The notes beneath the pieces are model-generated. The model searched no databases and was not told where the DNA came from. It was given only the letters and a program-made list of their open reading frames with translations. A stretch of DNA of 64,000 bases from Xanthomonas sontii (GTDB taxonomy: Bacteria; Pseudomonadota; Gammaproteobacteria; Xanthomonadales; Xanthomonadaceae), in assembly GCF_040529055.1 (NCBI RefSeq), contig NZ_CP132342.1, positions 3,284,001 to 3,348,000 of the forward strand. The letters run 5' to 3'. Made by a program: the position numbers and the translations under genes. This document shows, piece by piece, positions 31,085-41,341 of this stretch; position 1 is the first letter of the stretch; every line of letters begins with the position of its first letter.

Positions 31085-32203
31085 ATGACTCTCCTGTCCC
31101 TGCCCTGCCGCCTGCTCGCCGCCGTCGCCCTGTGCGCCGGCCTGGCCGCGCCGGCCGCGGCCGAACGCATCAAGGACCTGGCCCAGGTCGGCGGCGTGCG
31201 CAACAACGCGCTGGTCGGCTACGGCCTGGTGGTCGGCCTGGACGGCAGCGGCGACCGCACCAGCCAGGCGCCCTTCACCGTGCAGAGCTTGAAGAACATG
31301 CTCGGCGAGCTGGGCGTCAACGTGCCGGCCAACGTCAACCCGCAGTTGAAGAACGTGGCCGCGGTGGCGATCAGCGCGCAGCTGCCGGCGTTCGCCAAGC
31401 CGGGCCAGACCATCGACATCACCGTCTCCTCGATCGGCAACGCCATCTCGCTGCGCGGCGGTACCCTGCTGATGGCGCCGCTGAAGGGCGCCGACGGCCA
31501 GGTCTATGCGGTGGCCCAGGGCAACCTGGTGGTCGGCGGCTTCGGCGCGCAGGGCAAGGACGGTTCGCGGATCTCGGTGAACGTGCCCAGCGTCGGCCTG
31601 ATCCCCAACGGCGCGACGGTGGAACGTGCGCTGCCGGACGTGTTCGGCAACACCGGCGAGATCACCCTCAACCTGCACCAGCCCGATTTCACCACCGTCT
31701 CGCGCATGGTCTCGGCGCTGGAAAGCACCTTCGGCCCCGGCAGCGCACATGCGGTGGACGGCTCCACCGTGGCGGTGCGTTCGCCCACCGACCAGAGCGC
31801 GCGGATCGGCCTGCTGGCACGGATCGAGAACGTCGAGCTGTCGCCGGGTGCGGCACCGGCCAAGGTGGTGGTCAACGCCCGCACCGGCACGGTGGTGATC
31901 GGCTCGCAGGTCCGGGTCAGCCCGGCGGCGATCTCGCACGGCTCGCTGACGGTGACCATCAGCGAAGGCACCCAGGTCAGCCAGCCCAATGCGCTGAGTG
32001 GCGGCCAGACCGTGGCCACGCCCAAGTCCACCATCACCGCCACCAACGAAGGCAGCCGCATGTTCAAGTTCGAGGGCGGCACCTCGCTGGATCAGATCGT
32101 GCGGGCGGTCAACGAGGTCGGCGCCGCGCCTGGCGACCTGATCGCGATTCTGGAAGCGCTCAAGCAGGCCGGTGCCCTGAGCGCGGAGCTGGAGGTGATC
32201 TGA
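31085..32203 (+). CDS. flgI: Flagellar P-ring protein FlgI
   Basis: Periplasmic P-ring subunit, 372 residues. A cleavable signal peptide (to APAAA) precedes [20 protein letters not shown], the diagnostic start of mature FlgI. Assembly depends on FlgA, encoded upstream. The start lies eight bases after flgH. Confidence 0.97.
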   Translation: MTLLSLPCRLLAAVALCAGLAAPAAAERIKDLAQVGGVRNNALVGYGLVVGLDGSGDRTSQAPFTVQSLKNMLGELGVNVPANVNPQLKNVAAVAISAQLPAFAKPGQTIDITVSSIGNAISLRGGTLLMAPLKGADGQVYAVAQGNLVVGGFGAQGKDGSRISVNVPSVGLIPNGATVERALPDVFGNTGEITLNLHQPDFTTVSRMVSALESTFGPGSAHAVDGSTVAVRSPTDQSARIGLLARIENVELSPGAAPAKVVVNARTGTVVIGSQVRVSPAAISHGSLTVTISEGTQVSQPNALSGGQTVATPKSTITATNEGSRMFKFEGGTSLDQIVRAVNEVGAAPGDLIAILEALKQAGALSAELEVI

Positions 32204-32204
32204 C

Positions 32205-33413
32205 ATGCGTATCTCGGCCGCTCCCTTCGACCTGCACGCCTCTACCCAGAACGATCCGGCCAAGATCGACAAGGTCTCGCGCCAGCTCGAAGGGCAGTTC
32301 GCCAACATGCTGGTCAAAAGCATGCGCGAGGCCAGTTTCGGCAATTCGCTGTTCCCCGGCGAGAACCAGACCTTCCGCGACATGTACGACCAGCAGCTCG
32401 CCAAGGGCCTGACCGACGGCAAGGGGCTGGGCCTGGCGGCGATGATCTCCAAGCAGCTCGGTGGCGGCCAGCCGGCGGCGACCACGCCGGCCAATACCTC
32501 GCTGGGCGCGGCCAAGGCGGCCAAGGCCTACTCGCTGGTGTCCGGTCAGTCCGGCAACGGCCCGATGGCGCTGCAGGGCGAAGCCGCGCTTGCCGCCGGT
32601 GCCACGGCCGGCGCCGGCGTCGGCCCGTGGAGCGGCGCCGAGGCGACCGCCGCCCCGCAGCAACAGGTGCTGGACATGATCGCCGGCCGCGAGAGCAGCG
32701 CCATGCACCAGGCCATCGGCAGCAGCCCGGCCGACGGCAGCGCCGGCATGTCCTGGGCCGGTGCCGACGACCGCTGGTCGAACGTGCAGGCGGCCGCCGA
32801 CAGCGGCACCGCCATCGATCCCAGCGCCGCCGCGGCCGCCAACGCCGCCGCGGCCAGCCTCGGCGAGCGCACCCCGGAAGGCTTCGTCGCCAAGATCTGG
32901 AACCATGCGCAGAAGGCCGCGCAGGAACTGGGCGTGGACGCGCGCGCCCTGGTCGCGCAGGCCGCGCTGGAAACCGGCTGGGGCCGCCGCGGCATTTCCC
33001 GCGGCGACGGCGCCAGTTCCAACAACCTGTTCGGGATCAAGGCCACCGGCTGGAACGGCGACCGCGTGACCACCGGCACCCACGAGTACGTGGACGGGGT
33101 CAAGCAGTCGCAGACCGCCGATTTCCGTGCCTATTCCTCGCCGGCGGAAAGCTTCGCCGACTACGTGCGCCTGCTGAAGACCAATCCGCGCTACCAGCAG
33201 GCGCTGAAGGCCGGCACCGACATCCGCGGCTTCGCCCAGGGCCTGCAGCGCGCCGGCTACGCCACCGACCCCGCCTACGCAGCCAAGATCGCCGCCATCG
33301 CCGGCGGCCCGACCATCGGCCGTGCGGTGGCCGCGATCGGCAGCGCCGCCGCCGGCGGCATCGAGCGCGTGCTGGCCAGCACCGTCGATCCGTCCGGCCT
33401 CGTGCGCCGTTGA
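32205..33413 (+). CDS. flgJ: Peptidoglycan hydrolase and rod-cap protein FlgJ
   Basis: Bifunctional 402-residue protein. The N-terminal rod-scaffold domain (about 1-105) has QLEGQFANMLVKSMREASFG; the C-terminal glucosaminidase domain (about 225-385) has VAQAALETGWGRRGI with the catalytic Glu, FGIKATGWNGDRV and FRAYSSPAESFADYV. A long Ala/Gly/Ser-rich linker of about 120 residues joins them, making the protein longer than the 313-residue E. coli form. Confidence 0.96.
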   Translation: MRISAAPFDLHASTQNDPAKIDKVSRQLEGQFANMLVKSMREASFGNSLFPGENQTFRDMYDQQLAKGLTDGKGLGLAAMISKQLGGGQPAATTPANTSLGAAKAAKAYSLVSGQSGNGPMALQGEAALAAGATAGAGVGPWSGAEATAAPQQQVLDMIAGRESSAMHQAIGSSPADGSAGMSWAGADDRWSNVQAAADSGTAIDPSAAAAANAAAASLGERTPEGFVAKIWNHAQKAAQELGVDARALVAQAALETGWGRRGISRGDGASSNNLFGIKATGWNGDRVTTGTHEYVDGVKQSQTADFRAYSSPAESFADYVRLLKTNPRYQQALKAGTDIRGFAQGLQRAGYATDPAYAAKIAAIAGGPTIGRAVAAIGSAAAGGIERVLASTVDPSGLVRR

Positions 33414-33424
33414 GGTAGCCGTCC

Positions 33425-35299
33425 ATGTCCATCCTCTCCACCGGTACCGGCGCCCTGCTCGCCTTCCAGCGGGCCCTGTCCACGGTCAGCCACAACGTCG
33501 CCAACATCAATACCGACGGCTACAGCCGGCAGCGGACGACGTTCGCGACCACGGTCCCGAGCCAGTACGGCAGCGAGTTCATCGGCAACGGCACCCAGAT
33601 CACCGACGTCTCCCGCGTCGCCGACCAACTGGCGATCTCGCGCCTGTTCGACAGCACCGGCGAAGTCGCCAGGCTGAAGCAGCTCTCCAGCCTGTCCAGC
33701 CGCGTCGACGGGCTGTTCTCGGACAAGGCCACCAGCATCGCCGGACAGTGGTCGAACTTCTTCGACGCCACCACCGGCCTGTCCTCCAACGCCTCGGCCA
33801 GCGCCAACCGGCAGAACCTGCTGGACGCCGGCAATTCGCTGGTCACCCGCTTCAAGCAGCTCAACGGCCAGCTCGACTCGCTCGGCAGCGAAGTCAACAA
33901 CGGTCTGCTGGCCGGCACCGCCGAAGCCAACCGCCTGGCCACCGAGATCGCCAAGCTCAACGGCCAGATCGGCTCCAACGCCAATGCCGCCGCACCGGAC
34001 CTGCTCGATCGCCGCGACCAGATGATCGGCCAGCTCATCGGCTACACCGGCGGCAGCGTCATCCAGCAGGACGGCGGGATGATGAACGTCTACACCTCCG
34101 GCGGCCAGGCGATGGTGGTCGGCACCAATGCGTCGACCCTGGTCACCAGTCCCGATCCCTATCAACCGGAAAAGCTGCAGATCGCGCTGAAGACCCCGGG
34201 CGGCTCGACGCCGCTCACCAGCAAGGCACTGGGCGGGCAGATCGGCGGCTTCCTGGAGTTCCGCAGCAACGTTCTGGATCCGACCAAGGCCGAACTCGGC
34301 CGCATCGCCACCGGCGTGGCCAGCAGCTACAACCAGCAGCACCACGCCGGCATGGACCTGTACGGCCAGATGGGCGGCGATTTCTTCAACCTGCCGGCGC
34401 CGACCGTGGACGGCAACAGCGCCAACACCGGCACCGCGGCGTTCACCGCCAACGTCAGCGACCTGAGCAAGCTCGACGGGCAGAACCTGCTGCTGACCTA
34501 CAACGGCACCGCCTGGAGCGCCAGCCGCGCCGACACCGGCGCCAGCGTCCCGATGAGCGGCTCCGGCACCAACGCCGATCCGTTCGTGGTCAACGGCGTG
34601 ACCCTGCAGGTCTCCGGCACCGCCGCCAGCGGCGACAAGTTCCTGCTGCAGCCCACCGCCAATGCCATCAGCAAGCTGTCCGTGGCCATCAGCGACCCCT
34701 CGCGCATCGCCGCGGCGACGCCGATCCAGGCCAGCGCCACGCTCAGCAACCAGGGCACCGGCAAGGTCAGCAATGTCACCGCAACCAACGCCAACAATGC
34801 CAACCTGCTGACGCCGGCGAACATCGCCTTCATCGATTCCACCCATTACTCGATCAACGGCGGCGCGCCGCAGACCTACACCGCCGGCCAGACCATCAGC
34901 GCCAACGGCTGGAGCCTGACCATGGACGGGGTCCCGTCCGCCGGCGACAGCTTCGCGGTGGGCCCGACCGGGGTCGGCTCGAGCAACAACGGCAACGCCC
35001 TGCTGCTGTCCAACCTGGACGATGCCAAGGCCTTCAACGGCGGCACCATCACCCTCAACGGTGCGGTGGCCGGCCTGACCACCACGGTCGGCTCGGCGGC
35101 GCGCCAGGCCAAGTACGCGGCCGATGCGCAGGACGTGATCCAGAGCAGCGCACAGGACGCGCGCGACTCGCTGTCCGGCGTCAACCTCGACGAGGAAGCG
35201 GCGGACATGCTGCGGCTGCAGCAGGCCTACCAGGCGGCCTCGCGCCTGATCTCCACCGCCGACACCCTGTTCCAGTCCATCCTGAGCGCGGTCCGATGA
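33425..35299 (+). CDS. flgK: Flagellar hook-associated protein 1 FlgK
   Basis: First hook-filament junction protein, 624 residues. N-terminal block: LLAFQRALSTVSHNVANINT and DGYSRQRTTF; C-terminal block: DEEAADMLRLQQAYQAASRL. It overlaps the flgL start by four bases. The FlgN chaperone is encoded upstream on the reverse strand. Confidence 0.97.
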   Translation: MSILSTGTGALLAFQRALSTVSHNVANINTDGYSRQRTTFATTVPSQYGSEFIGNGTQITDVSRVADQLAISRLFDSTGEVARLKQLSSLSSRVDGLFSDKATSIAGQWSNFFDATTGLSSNASASANRQNLLDAGNSLVTRFKQLNGQLDSLGSEVNNGLLAGTAEANRLATEIAKLNGQIGSNANAAAPDLLDRRDQMIGQLIGYTGGSVIQQDGGMMNVYTSGGQAMVVGTNASTLVTSPDPYQPEKLQIALKTPGGSTPLTSKALGGQIGGFLEFRSNVLDPTKAELGRIATGVASSYNQQHHAGMDLYGQMGGDFFNLPAPTVDGNSANTGTAAFTANVSDLSKLDGQNLLLTYNGTAWSASRADTGASVPMSGSGTNADPFVVNGVTLQVSGTAASGDKFLLQPTANAISKLSVAISDPSRIAAATPIQASATLSNQGTGKVSNVTATNANNANLLTPANIAFIDSTHYSINGGAPQTYTAGQTISANGWSLTMDGVPSAGDSFAVGPTGVGSSNNGNALLLSNLDDAKAFNGGTITLNGAVAGLTTTVGSAARQAKYAADAQDVIQSSAQDARDSLSGVNLDEEAADMLRLQQAYQAASRLISTADTLFQSILSAVR

Positions 35300-36501
35300 G
35301 CAATCGCATCTCCAGCGGCATGATCTTCAATCAGTCGCTCAACACCATGCTCGGCAAGCAGGCGACGATCTCGCACCTGCAGCAACAGCTCTCCACCGGT
35401 CAGCGCATCGTCAGTGCGGCCGACGATCCGGTCGCCGCGGGCACCGCGGTCAGCCTGGACCGCACGGTGGCCGCGCTGGCGCGCTTCGGCGACAACGCCA
35501 ACAACGTGCAGAATCGGCTCAACCTGCAGGAAAACTCGCTGGCGCAGGCCGGCGACCTGATGGCGCGGGTCAAGGATCTGACGGTGGAAGCCAATAGTTC
35601 GGCGCTGACCACGCCCGACCGCAAGGCCATCGCCGCGGAGCTGAAGACCCTGCACGACAGCCTGCTGAGCCTGTCCAACAGCACCGACGGCTCCGGCCGC
35701 TACCTGTTCGGCGGCACCGCCGACGATGCGGCCCCGTTCGCCGTGGTCTCGGGCAACGTGGTCTACAGCGGCAACCAGACCCAGCGCAGCGTGGAAGTGG
35801 CACCGGACACCAAGGTCTCCGACACCCTGCCCGGCAGCGAGATCTTCATGCGCGTACCCACCGGCGACGGCACCGTGGACGCGCATGCGGCCGCCGGCAA
35901 CACCGGCACCGGCCTGCTGCTGGATTTCAGCCGCGACGGCTCCGGCAGCGCCTGGAACGGCGGCAGCTACAGTGTCGTGTTCACCGCCGCCACCACCTAC
36001 GAGGTGCGCGACAGCAGTGGCGCGGTGGTCAACACCGGCACCTATGCCGCCGGCGAGAGCATCGGCCTGCCCGGCTTGAAGATGCGTGTGGACGGCGCCC
36101 CCGCCGCCGGCGACAGCTTCCAGATCGGCGCCTCGACCACCAAGGACGTGTTCTCCACCATCAGCAACCTGGTCAACCTGCTCAACACCGATCCGATCAC
36201 CCCGGCCGCCAAGGCTGCCCTGCAGAATGGTCTGCAGTCGTCGATGCGCGACATCACCCAGGCCTCGTCGAAGATGATCGATGCGCGCGCCGCCGGCGGC
36301 GCCCAGCTCGCGGCGATCGACAACGCCACCGACCTGCGCGCCTCCAACGACGTGACCCTGAAGACCACCCTGTCCTCGCTGCGCGACCTCGACTACGCAC
36401 AGGCGATCTCCCAGTACCAACTGGAACAGTCGGCGCTGAAAGCGGCACAGACCATCTTTACCCAGATGCAAAGGATGTCGCTGTTCGACCGGCTCGGCTG
36501 A
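35296..36501 (+). CDS. flgL: Flagellar hook-associated protein 3 FlgL
   Basis: Second junction protein, 401 residues, with flagellin-like termini (SNRISSGMIFNQSLNTMLGK, then LSTGQRIVSAADDPVAAGTA) and a C-terminal helix ending TIFTQMQRMSLFDRL. Last gene of the flgGHIJKL operon; a strong terminator follows 22 bp later. Confidence 0.96.
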   Translation: MSNRISSGMIFNQSLNTMLGKQATISHLQQQLSTGQRIVSAADDPVAAGTAVSLDRTVAALARFGDNANNVQNRLNLQENSLAQAGDLMARVKDLTVEANSSALTTPDRKAIAAELKTLHDSLLSLSNSTDGSGRYLFGGTADDAAPFAVVSGNVVYSGNQTQRSVEVAPDTKVSDTLPGSEIFMRVPTGDGTVDAHAAAGNTGTGLLLDFSRDGSGSAWNGGSYSVVFTAATTYEVRDSSGAVVNTGTYAAGESIGLPGLKMRVDGAPAAGDSFQIGASTTKDVFSTISNLVNLLNTDPITPAAKAALQNGLQSSMRDITQASSKMIDARAAGGAQLAAIDNATDLRASNDVTLKTTLSSLRDLDYAQAISQYQLEQSALKAAQTIFTQMQRMSLFDRLG

Positions 36502-36523
36502 TCGGCGATATACCGGATATACA

Positions 36524-36560
36524 GAAAGGCCCGGAGCGCGGCAACGCTTCCGGGCCTTTC
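36524..36560 (+). terminator. Intrinsic terminator after flgL
   Basis: Perfect 12-bp stem GAAAGGCCCGGA / TCCGGGCCTTTC with a 13-base loop. The stem ends in CTTTC; the T run is short. Confidence 0.75.
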
Positions 36561-36616
36561 GCGTTATACAAAGATCGTCATCGCCGCTGGATAGGTAGAC
36601 AACGCGCAGGCAGCCC

Positions 36617-36643
36617 TAAAGTTTGCCGAAGTGCGGCCGAGAA
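36617..36643 (+). promoter_or_regulatory. Distal FliA-type promoter of fliC1 (P1)
   Basis: TAAAGTTT, 11 bases, GCCGAGAA. The -35 matches consensus perfectly; the -10 is slightly off. Confidence 0.55.
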
Positions 36644-36710
36644 AGGCTCTCCGCGGTATTCCTGGTGTTTTGCGCATCGCCGGAACGGCAAATTTTCTGC
36701 AGTAAATCGC

Positions 36711-36737
36711 TAAAGGTTGCGAGCCTGTCGCCGTTAC
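36711..36737 (+). promoter_or_regulatory. Proximal FliA (sigma-28) promoter of fliC1 (P2)
   Basis: TAAAGGTT, 11 bases, GCCGTTAC; the same -10 as flgM. Predicted start near 36745 leaves an untranslated leader of about 90 bases. Confidence 0.8.
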
Positions 36738-36833
36738 TTATATCACCAGCCGCACTGGCCAAATTGATGGCCCCCTGCGGAGACTCCAGGCACCAACCGG
36801 TTGCCGGACAAATCGCTTAGAGGAGATATCAAA

Positions 36834-38018
36834 ATGGCACAGGTCATCAATACCAACGTAATGTCGCTGAACGCTCAGCGGAACCTCAACACCACCAGCG
36901 CCAGCCTGGCGACGACGATCCAGCGCCTGTCCTCGGGCCTGCGCATCAACAGCGCCAAGGACGACGCGGCCGGTCTGGCGATCTCCGAGCGCTTCACCAC
37001 CCAGATCCGCGGCCTGGACGTGGCCTCGCGCAACGCCAACGACGGCATCTCGCTGGCGCAGACCGCCGAAGGCGCGATGGTCGAAATCGGCAACAACCTG
37101 CAGCGTATCCGCGAACTGGCGGTGCAGTCGGCCAACGCCACCAACTCCACCACCGACCGTGGCGCGCTGAACTCGGAAGTCAAGCAGCTGGCCTCGGAAA
37201 TCGATCGCGTCTCCAGCCAGACCAACTTCAACGGCACCAAGCTGCTGGACGGCTCCTTCTCCGGCGCACTGTTCCAGGTCGGCGCCGACGCCGGCCAGAC
37301 CATCGGCATCAACAGCATCGTCAACGCCAGCGCCGCCTCGCTGGGCAAGGCCGGCTTCGCCGCCACCCAGACCACCACCAACGCCCTGGCCTCGGGTACC
37401 GCCACCGCCAGCGGCAGCTTCTCCGGCATGGTCGTCAACGGCGTCAGCATCGCCTCGGTCTCGGTGGCCGTCGGCGACGTGGACACCGATGTGGCCAAGA
37501 AGATCGCCTCGGCGATCAACGACAAGCTGGCCCAGACCGGCGTGTACGCCTCGCTGGACAGCAGCAACAAGCTGAAGCTGGAATCGGTCAAGGGCGGCCA
37601 GGACTTCTCGTTCACCGCGGGCAGCGCCACCGGTGCCACCGGCATCACCTTCGACCAGAGCGGCATCGCCGCCACTGCCACTGCCGCCGCGGGCACCACC
37701 AACTTCCTGAAGGACGTGGACATCTCGACCTTCCAGGGCGCGCAGAAGGCGTTGAGCATCATCGACAACGCGCTGACCTCGGTGAACTCCTCGCGTGCGG
37801 ACATGGGTGCGATCCAGAACCGCTTCACCTCCACCATCGCCAACCTGAGCTCCACCTCGGAGAACCTGTCGGCCTCGCGCAGCCGCATCCGCGATACCGA
37901 CTACGCCAAGGAAACCGCCGAGCTGACCCGCACGCAGATCCTGCAGCAGGCCGGCACCGCGATGCTGGCTCAGGCCAAGCAGGCCCCGCAGAGCGTGCTG
38001 AGCCTGCTCCAGGGCTAA
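36834..38018 (+). CDS. fliC1: Flagellin FliC, copy 1
   Basis: Filament subunit, 394 residues. The conserved N-terminal D0/D1 region starts [20 protein letters not shown]; the flg22-type epitope is at residues 30-51 with Asp43. The variable middle (about 170-290) is Ala/Thr/Ser-rich and offers many O-glycosylation sites. The C-terminus ends [18 protein letters not shown] 36834 has AGAGGAG ahead; the upstream in-frame codons come from leader sequence. It has two FliA-type promoters and its own terminator, so it is a separate transcription unit. The protein is identical to FliC copy 2. Confidence 0.97.
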   Translation: MAQVINTNVMSLNAQRNLNTTSASLATTIQRLSSGLRINSAKDDAAGLAISERFTTQIRGLDVASRNANDGISLAQTAEGAMVEIGNNLQRIRELAVQSANATNSTTDRGALNSEVKQLASEIDRVSSQTNFNGTKLLDGSFSGALFQVGADAGQTIGINSIVNASAASLGKAGFAATQTTTNALASGTATASGSFSGMVVNGVSIASVSVAVGDVDTDVAKKIASAINDKLAQTGVYASLDSSNKLKLESVKGGQDFSFTAGSATGATGITFDQSGIAATATAAAGTTNFLKDVDISTFQGAQKALSIIDNALTSVNSSRADMGAIQNRFTSTIANLSSTSENLSASRSRIRDTDYAKETAELTRTQILQQAGTAMLAQAKQAPQSVLSLLQG

Positions 38019-38044
38019 GCGTCGCCAGCCGCATTGCGCCACCG

Positions 38045-38073
38045 AGGCCCCTCCGCAAGGAGGGGCCTTTTTT
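38045..38073 (+). terminator. Intrinsic terminator after fliC1
   Basis: Stem AGGCCCCTCC / GGAGGGGCCT with a GCAA tetraloop and a T6 run. The same hairpin follows fliC3. Confidence 0.92.
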
Positions 38074-38631
38074 GTTTCCTCTTCCCGCGACGGGCCGTCG
38101 CATCCCGGAGGAAGCGTCATCTCCGCGCGTTGCCGGTCCTCGACGCCGAAGGCGAGCGCTGCCATGACTGGCAGGGCGACGGCCAGCTGACAGCGTGGCC
38201 ACGCTATTCGCGGCGATCCCGTGCATGCGACCCGTTATGCGGGATCGACGGGAGACAGCCATGGCCACCGACCGCCTGCGCTGTCGCGCGACACGTGACC
38301 AGTGGGCTGGATGGCGGTCAGCAGTTGGCGATGACCGTGGCCGCACTTCAAGATCGCCTGTCATGCGTCATCAACGCAGTGCACGACCTGAAAGCGCGCC
38401 GGCATTGCCTACATCGCCGGACAACCGACGCTCCTTCTACTTCATAGTCATGGACGGCCGTAAGGCGATCAGACAGGTAGAGGGAGAGATGGCCAAGCCC
38501 TCGCGTCGCGATGCGCTGCGTACCGGCAGGTCAAGCGTTCGCGTCGTCGACGCGACACACGATCGAGAACATCGCGCGCATCGCCCTCGGCGCGATCCAG
38601 GCCGCTCTTTCCCCGACTTGTGCAAGACGCC
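38074..38631. other. Intergenic region between fliC1 and the fliC2 promoters; no gene seen
   Basis: About 560 bp. Open frames are short, lack ribosome-binding sites and have no recognisable composition. No repeat of the 85-bp or GGGAATC type was seen. Confidence 0.6.
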
Positions 38632-38658
38632 TAAAGTTTGACGAAGCGCGGCCGAAAC
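38632..38658 (+). promoter_or_regulatory. Distal FliA-type promoter of fliC2 (P1)
   Basis: TAAAGTTT, 11 bases, GCCGAAAC; counterpart of 36617-36643. Confidence 0.5.
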
Positions 38659-38725
38659 AAGCCTTTCGCCGCGTTTCTGGTGTCACGCAAATCGCCGAAA
38701 CGCCAAATTTTCGGCAGTAAATCCC

Positions 38726-38752
38726 TAAAGGTTGCGCACCGACTGCCGTTAC
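38726..38752 (+). promoter_or_regulatory. Proximal FliA (sigma-28) promoter of fliC2 (P2)
   Basis: TAAAGGTT, 11 bases, GCCGTTAC, identical in both elements to fliC1 P2 although the spacer differs. Confidence 0.8.
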
Positions 38753-38847
38753 TTATACCAGCAGCGGCACTGGCCAATTGATGGCCCCCTGCGGAGGCTC
38801 CAGGCACCAATGGGTTGCCGGACAAATCGCTTAGAGGAGATATCAAA

Positions 38848-40032
38848 ATGGCACAGGTCATCAATACCAACGTAATGTCGCTGAACGCTCAGCGGAACCT
38901 CAACACCACCAGCGCCAGCCTGGCGACGACGATCCAGCGCCTGTCCTCGGGCCTGCGCATCAACAGCGCCAAGGACGACGCGGCCGGTCTGGCGATCTCC
39001 GAGCGCTTCACCACCCAGATCCGCGGCCTGGACGTGGCCTCGCGCAACGCCAACGACGGCATCTCGCTGGCGCAGACCGCCGAAGGCGCGATGGTCGAAA
39101 TCGGCAACAACCTGCAGCGTATCCGCGAACTGGCGGTGCAGTCGGCCAATGCGACCAACTCCACCACCGACCGCGGCGCGCTGAACTCGGAAGTCAAGCA
39201 GCTGGCCTCGGAAATCGACCGCGTCTCCAGCCAGACCAACTTCAACGGCACCAAGCTGCTGGACGGCTCCTTCTCCGGCGCGCTGTTCCAGGTCGGCGCC
39301 GACGCCGGCCAGACCATCGGCATCAACAGCATCGTCAACGCCAGCGCCGCCTCGCTGGGCAAGGCCGGCTTCGCCGCCACCCAGACCACCACCAACGCCC
39401 TGGCCTCGGGTACCGCCACCGCCAGCGGCAGCTTCTCCGGCATGGTCGTCAACGGCGTCAGCATCGCCTCGGTCTCGGTGGCCGTCGGCGACGTGGACAC
39501 CGATGTGGCCAAGAAGATCGCCTCGGCGATCAACGACAAGCTGGCCCAGACCGGCGTGTACGCCTCGCTGGACAGCAGCAACAAGCTGAAGCTGGAATCG
39601 GTCAAGGGCGGCCAGGACTTCTCGTTCACCGCGGGCAGCGCCACCGGTGCCACCGGCATCACCTTCGACCAGAGCGGCATCGCCGCCACTGCCACTGCCG
39701 CCGCGGGTACCACCAACTTCCTGAAGGACGTGGACATCTCGACCTTCCAGGGCGCGCAGAAGGCGCTGAGCATCATCGACAACGCGCTGACCTCGGTGAA
39801 CTCCTCGCGCGCGGACATGGGTGCGATCCAGAACCGCTTCACGTCCACCATCGCCAACCTGAGCTCCACCTCCGAGAACCTGTCGGCTTCGCGCAGCCGC
39901 ATCCGCGACACCGACTACGCCAAGGAAACCGCCGAGCTGACCCGCACGCAGATCCTGCAGCAGGCCGGCACCGCCATGCTGGCTCAGGCCAAGCAGGCGC
40001 CGCAGAGCGTGCTGAGCCTGCTCCAGGGCTAA
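38848..40032 (+). CDS. fliC2: Flagellin FliC, copy 2
   Basis: 394 residues, identical in protein sequence to copy 1 as read here; DNA differences are few and synonymous. It has its own pair of FliA-type promoters and the same AGAGGAGATATCAAA ribosome-binding region. Unlike copies 1 and 3 it is not followed by the GCAA-loop terminator; only a weak 7-bp stem (GAGGGCT / AGCCCTC, 40060-40087) lies downstream, so transcription probably continues into copy 3. Confidence 0.97.
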   Translation: MAQVINTNVMSLNAQRNLNTTSASLATTIQRLSSGLRINSAKDDAAGLAISERFTTQIRGLDVASRNANDGISLAQTAEGAMVEIGNNLQRIRELAVQSANATNSTTDRGALNSEVKQLASEIDRVSSQTNFNGTKLLDGSFSGALFQVGADAGQTIGINSIVNASAASLGKAGFAATQTTTNALASGTATASGSFSGMVVNGVSIASVSVAVGDVDTDVAKKIASAINDKLAQTGVYASLDSSNKLKLESVKGGQDFSFTAGSATGATGITFDQSGIAATATAAAGTTNFLKDVDISTFQGAQKALSIIDNALTSVNSSRADMGAIQNRFTSTIANLSSTSENLSASRSRIRDTDYAKETAELTRTQILQQAGTAMLAQAKQAPQSVLSLLQG

Positions 40033-40129
40033 GCGCGCGGCAAGCCGCGACGCACCGCCGAGGGCTTCTACGCCATTAGGAGCCCTCGAGCGGAAACGAT
40101 ATCAAACACGTTAAAACCAAGGCGTACAA

Positions 40130-41314
40130 ATGGCACAGGTCATCAATACCAACGTAATGTCGCTGAACGCTCAGCGGAACCTCAATACCACCAGCGCCAG
40201 CCTGGCGACGACGATCCAGCGCCTGTCCTCGGGCCTGCGCATCAACAGCGCCAAGGACGACGCGGCCGGTCTGGCGATCTCCGAGCGCTTCACCACCCAG
40301 ATCCGCGGCCTGGACGTTGCCTCGCGCAACGCCAACGACGGCATCTCGCTGGCGCAGACCGCCGAAGGCGCGATGGTCGAAATCGGCAACAACCTGCAGC
40401 GTATCCGCGAACTGGCGGTGCAGTCGGCCAACGCCACCAACTCCACCACCGACCGTGGCGCGCTGAACTCGGAAGTCAAGCAGCTGGCCTCGGAAATCGA
40501 CCGCGTCTCCAGCCAGACCAACTTCAACGGCACCAAGCTGCTGGACGGCTCGTTCTCCGGCGCCCTGTTCCAGATCGGTGCCGACGCCGGCCAGACCATC
40601 GGCATCAACAGCATCGTCAACGCCAGCGCCGCCGCGCTGGGCAAGGCCGGCTTCGCCGCCACCCAGACCACCACCAACGCCCTGGCCTCGGGTACCGCCA
40701 CCGCCAGCGGCAGCTTCTCCGGCATGGTCGTCAACGGCGTCAGCATCGCCTCGGTCTCGGTGGCCGTCGGCGACGTGGACACCAGCGTGGCCAAGAAGAT
40801 CGCCTCGGCGATCAACGACAAGCTGGCCCAGACCGGCGTGTACGCCTCGGTGGACAGCAGCAACAAGCTGAAGCTGGAATCGGTCAAGGGCGGCCAGGAC
40901 TTCTCGTTCACCGCGGGCTCGGCCACCGGCGCCACCGGCATCACCTTCGACCAGAGCGGCATCGCCGCCACTGCCACTGCCGCCGCGGGTACCACCAACT
41001 TCCTGAAGGACGTGGACATCTCGACCTTCCAGGGCGCGCAGAAGGCGCTGAGCATCATCGACAACGCGCTGACCTCGGTGAACTCCTCGCGCGCGGACAT
41101 GGGTGCGATCCAGAACCGCTTCACCTCCACCATCGCCAACCTGAGCTCCACCTCGGAGAACCTGTCGGCCTCGCGCAGCCGCATCCGCGACACCGACTAC
41201 GCCAAGGAAACCGCCGAGCTGACCCGCACGCAGATCCTGCAGCAGGCCGGCACCGCCATGCTGGCTCAGGCCAAGCAGGCGCCGCAGAGCGTGCTGAGCC
41301 TGCTCCAGGGCTAA
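40130..41314 (+). CDS. fliC3: Flagellin FliC, copy 3
   Basis: 394 residues, differing from copies 1 and 2 at four positions as read here: FQIGADA (Val to Ile), AAALGKAG (Ser to Ala), VDTSVAKK (Asp to Ser) and YASVDSS (Leu to Val). Its 97-bp upstream gap contains AAGGCG near the ATG but no FliA or sigma-54 site that I could find, so it is probably co-transcribed with copy 2. A strong terminator follows. Confidence 0.97.
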   Translation: MAQVINTNVMSLNAQRNLNTTSASLATTIQRLSSGLRINSAKDDAAGLAISERFTTQIRGLDVASRNANDGISLAQTAEGAMVEIGNNLQRIRELAVQSANATNSTTDRGALNSEVKQLASEIDRVSSQTNFNGTKLLDGSFSGALFQIGADAGQTIGINSIVNASAAALGKAGFAATQTTTNALASGTATASGSFSGMVVNGVSIASVSVAVGDVDTSVAKKIASAINDKLAQTGVYASVDSSNKLKLESVKGGQDFSFTAGSATGATGITFDQSGIAATATAAAGTTNFLKDVDISTFQGAQKALSIIDNALTSVNSSRADMGAIQNRFTSTIANLSSTSENLSASRSRIRDTDYAKETAELTRTQILQQAGTAMLAQAKQAPQSVLSLLQG

Positions 41315-41341
41315 GCACGGACGCACCGCAACGCACCACGG

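Larger units (their letters stand above)
36617..41314 (+). repeat. Tandem flagellin gene array: three 1185-bp coding copies, two with promoter-leader copies
   Basis: Coding copies at 36834-38018, 38848-40032 and 40130-41314 are nearly identical. The first two also share about 200 bp of upstream sequence carrying promoters and leader (from 36617 and 38632). The third has only 97 bp of unrelated upstream sequence. Confidence 0.9.

Noticed and set aside
38034..38447. 137-codon frame between fliC1 and fliC2
   Set aside because: It begins in the fliC1 terminator, lacks a ribosome-binding site and has a random-looking composition.
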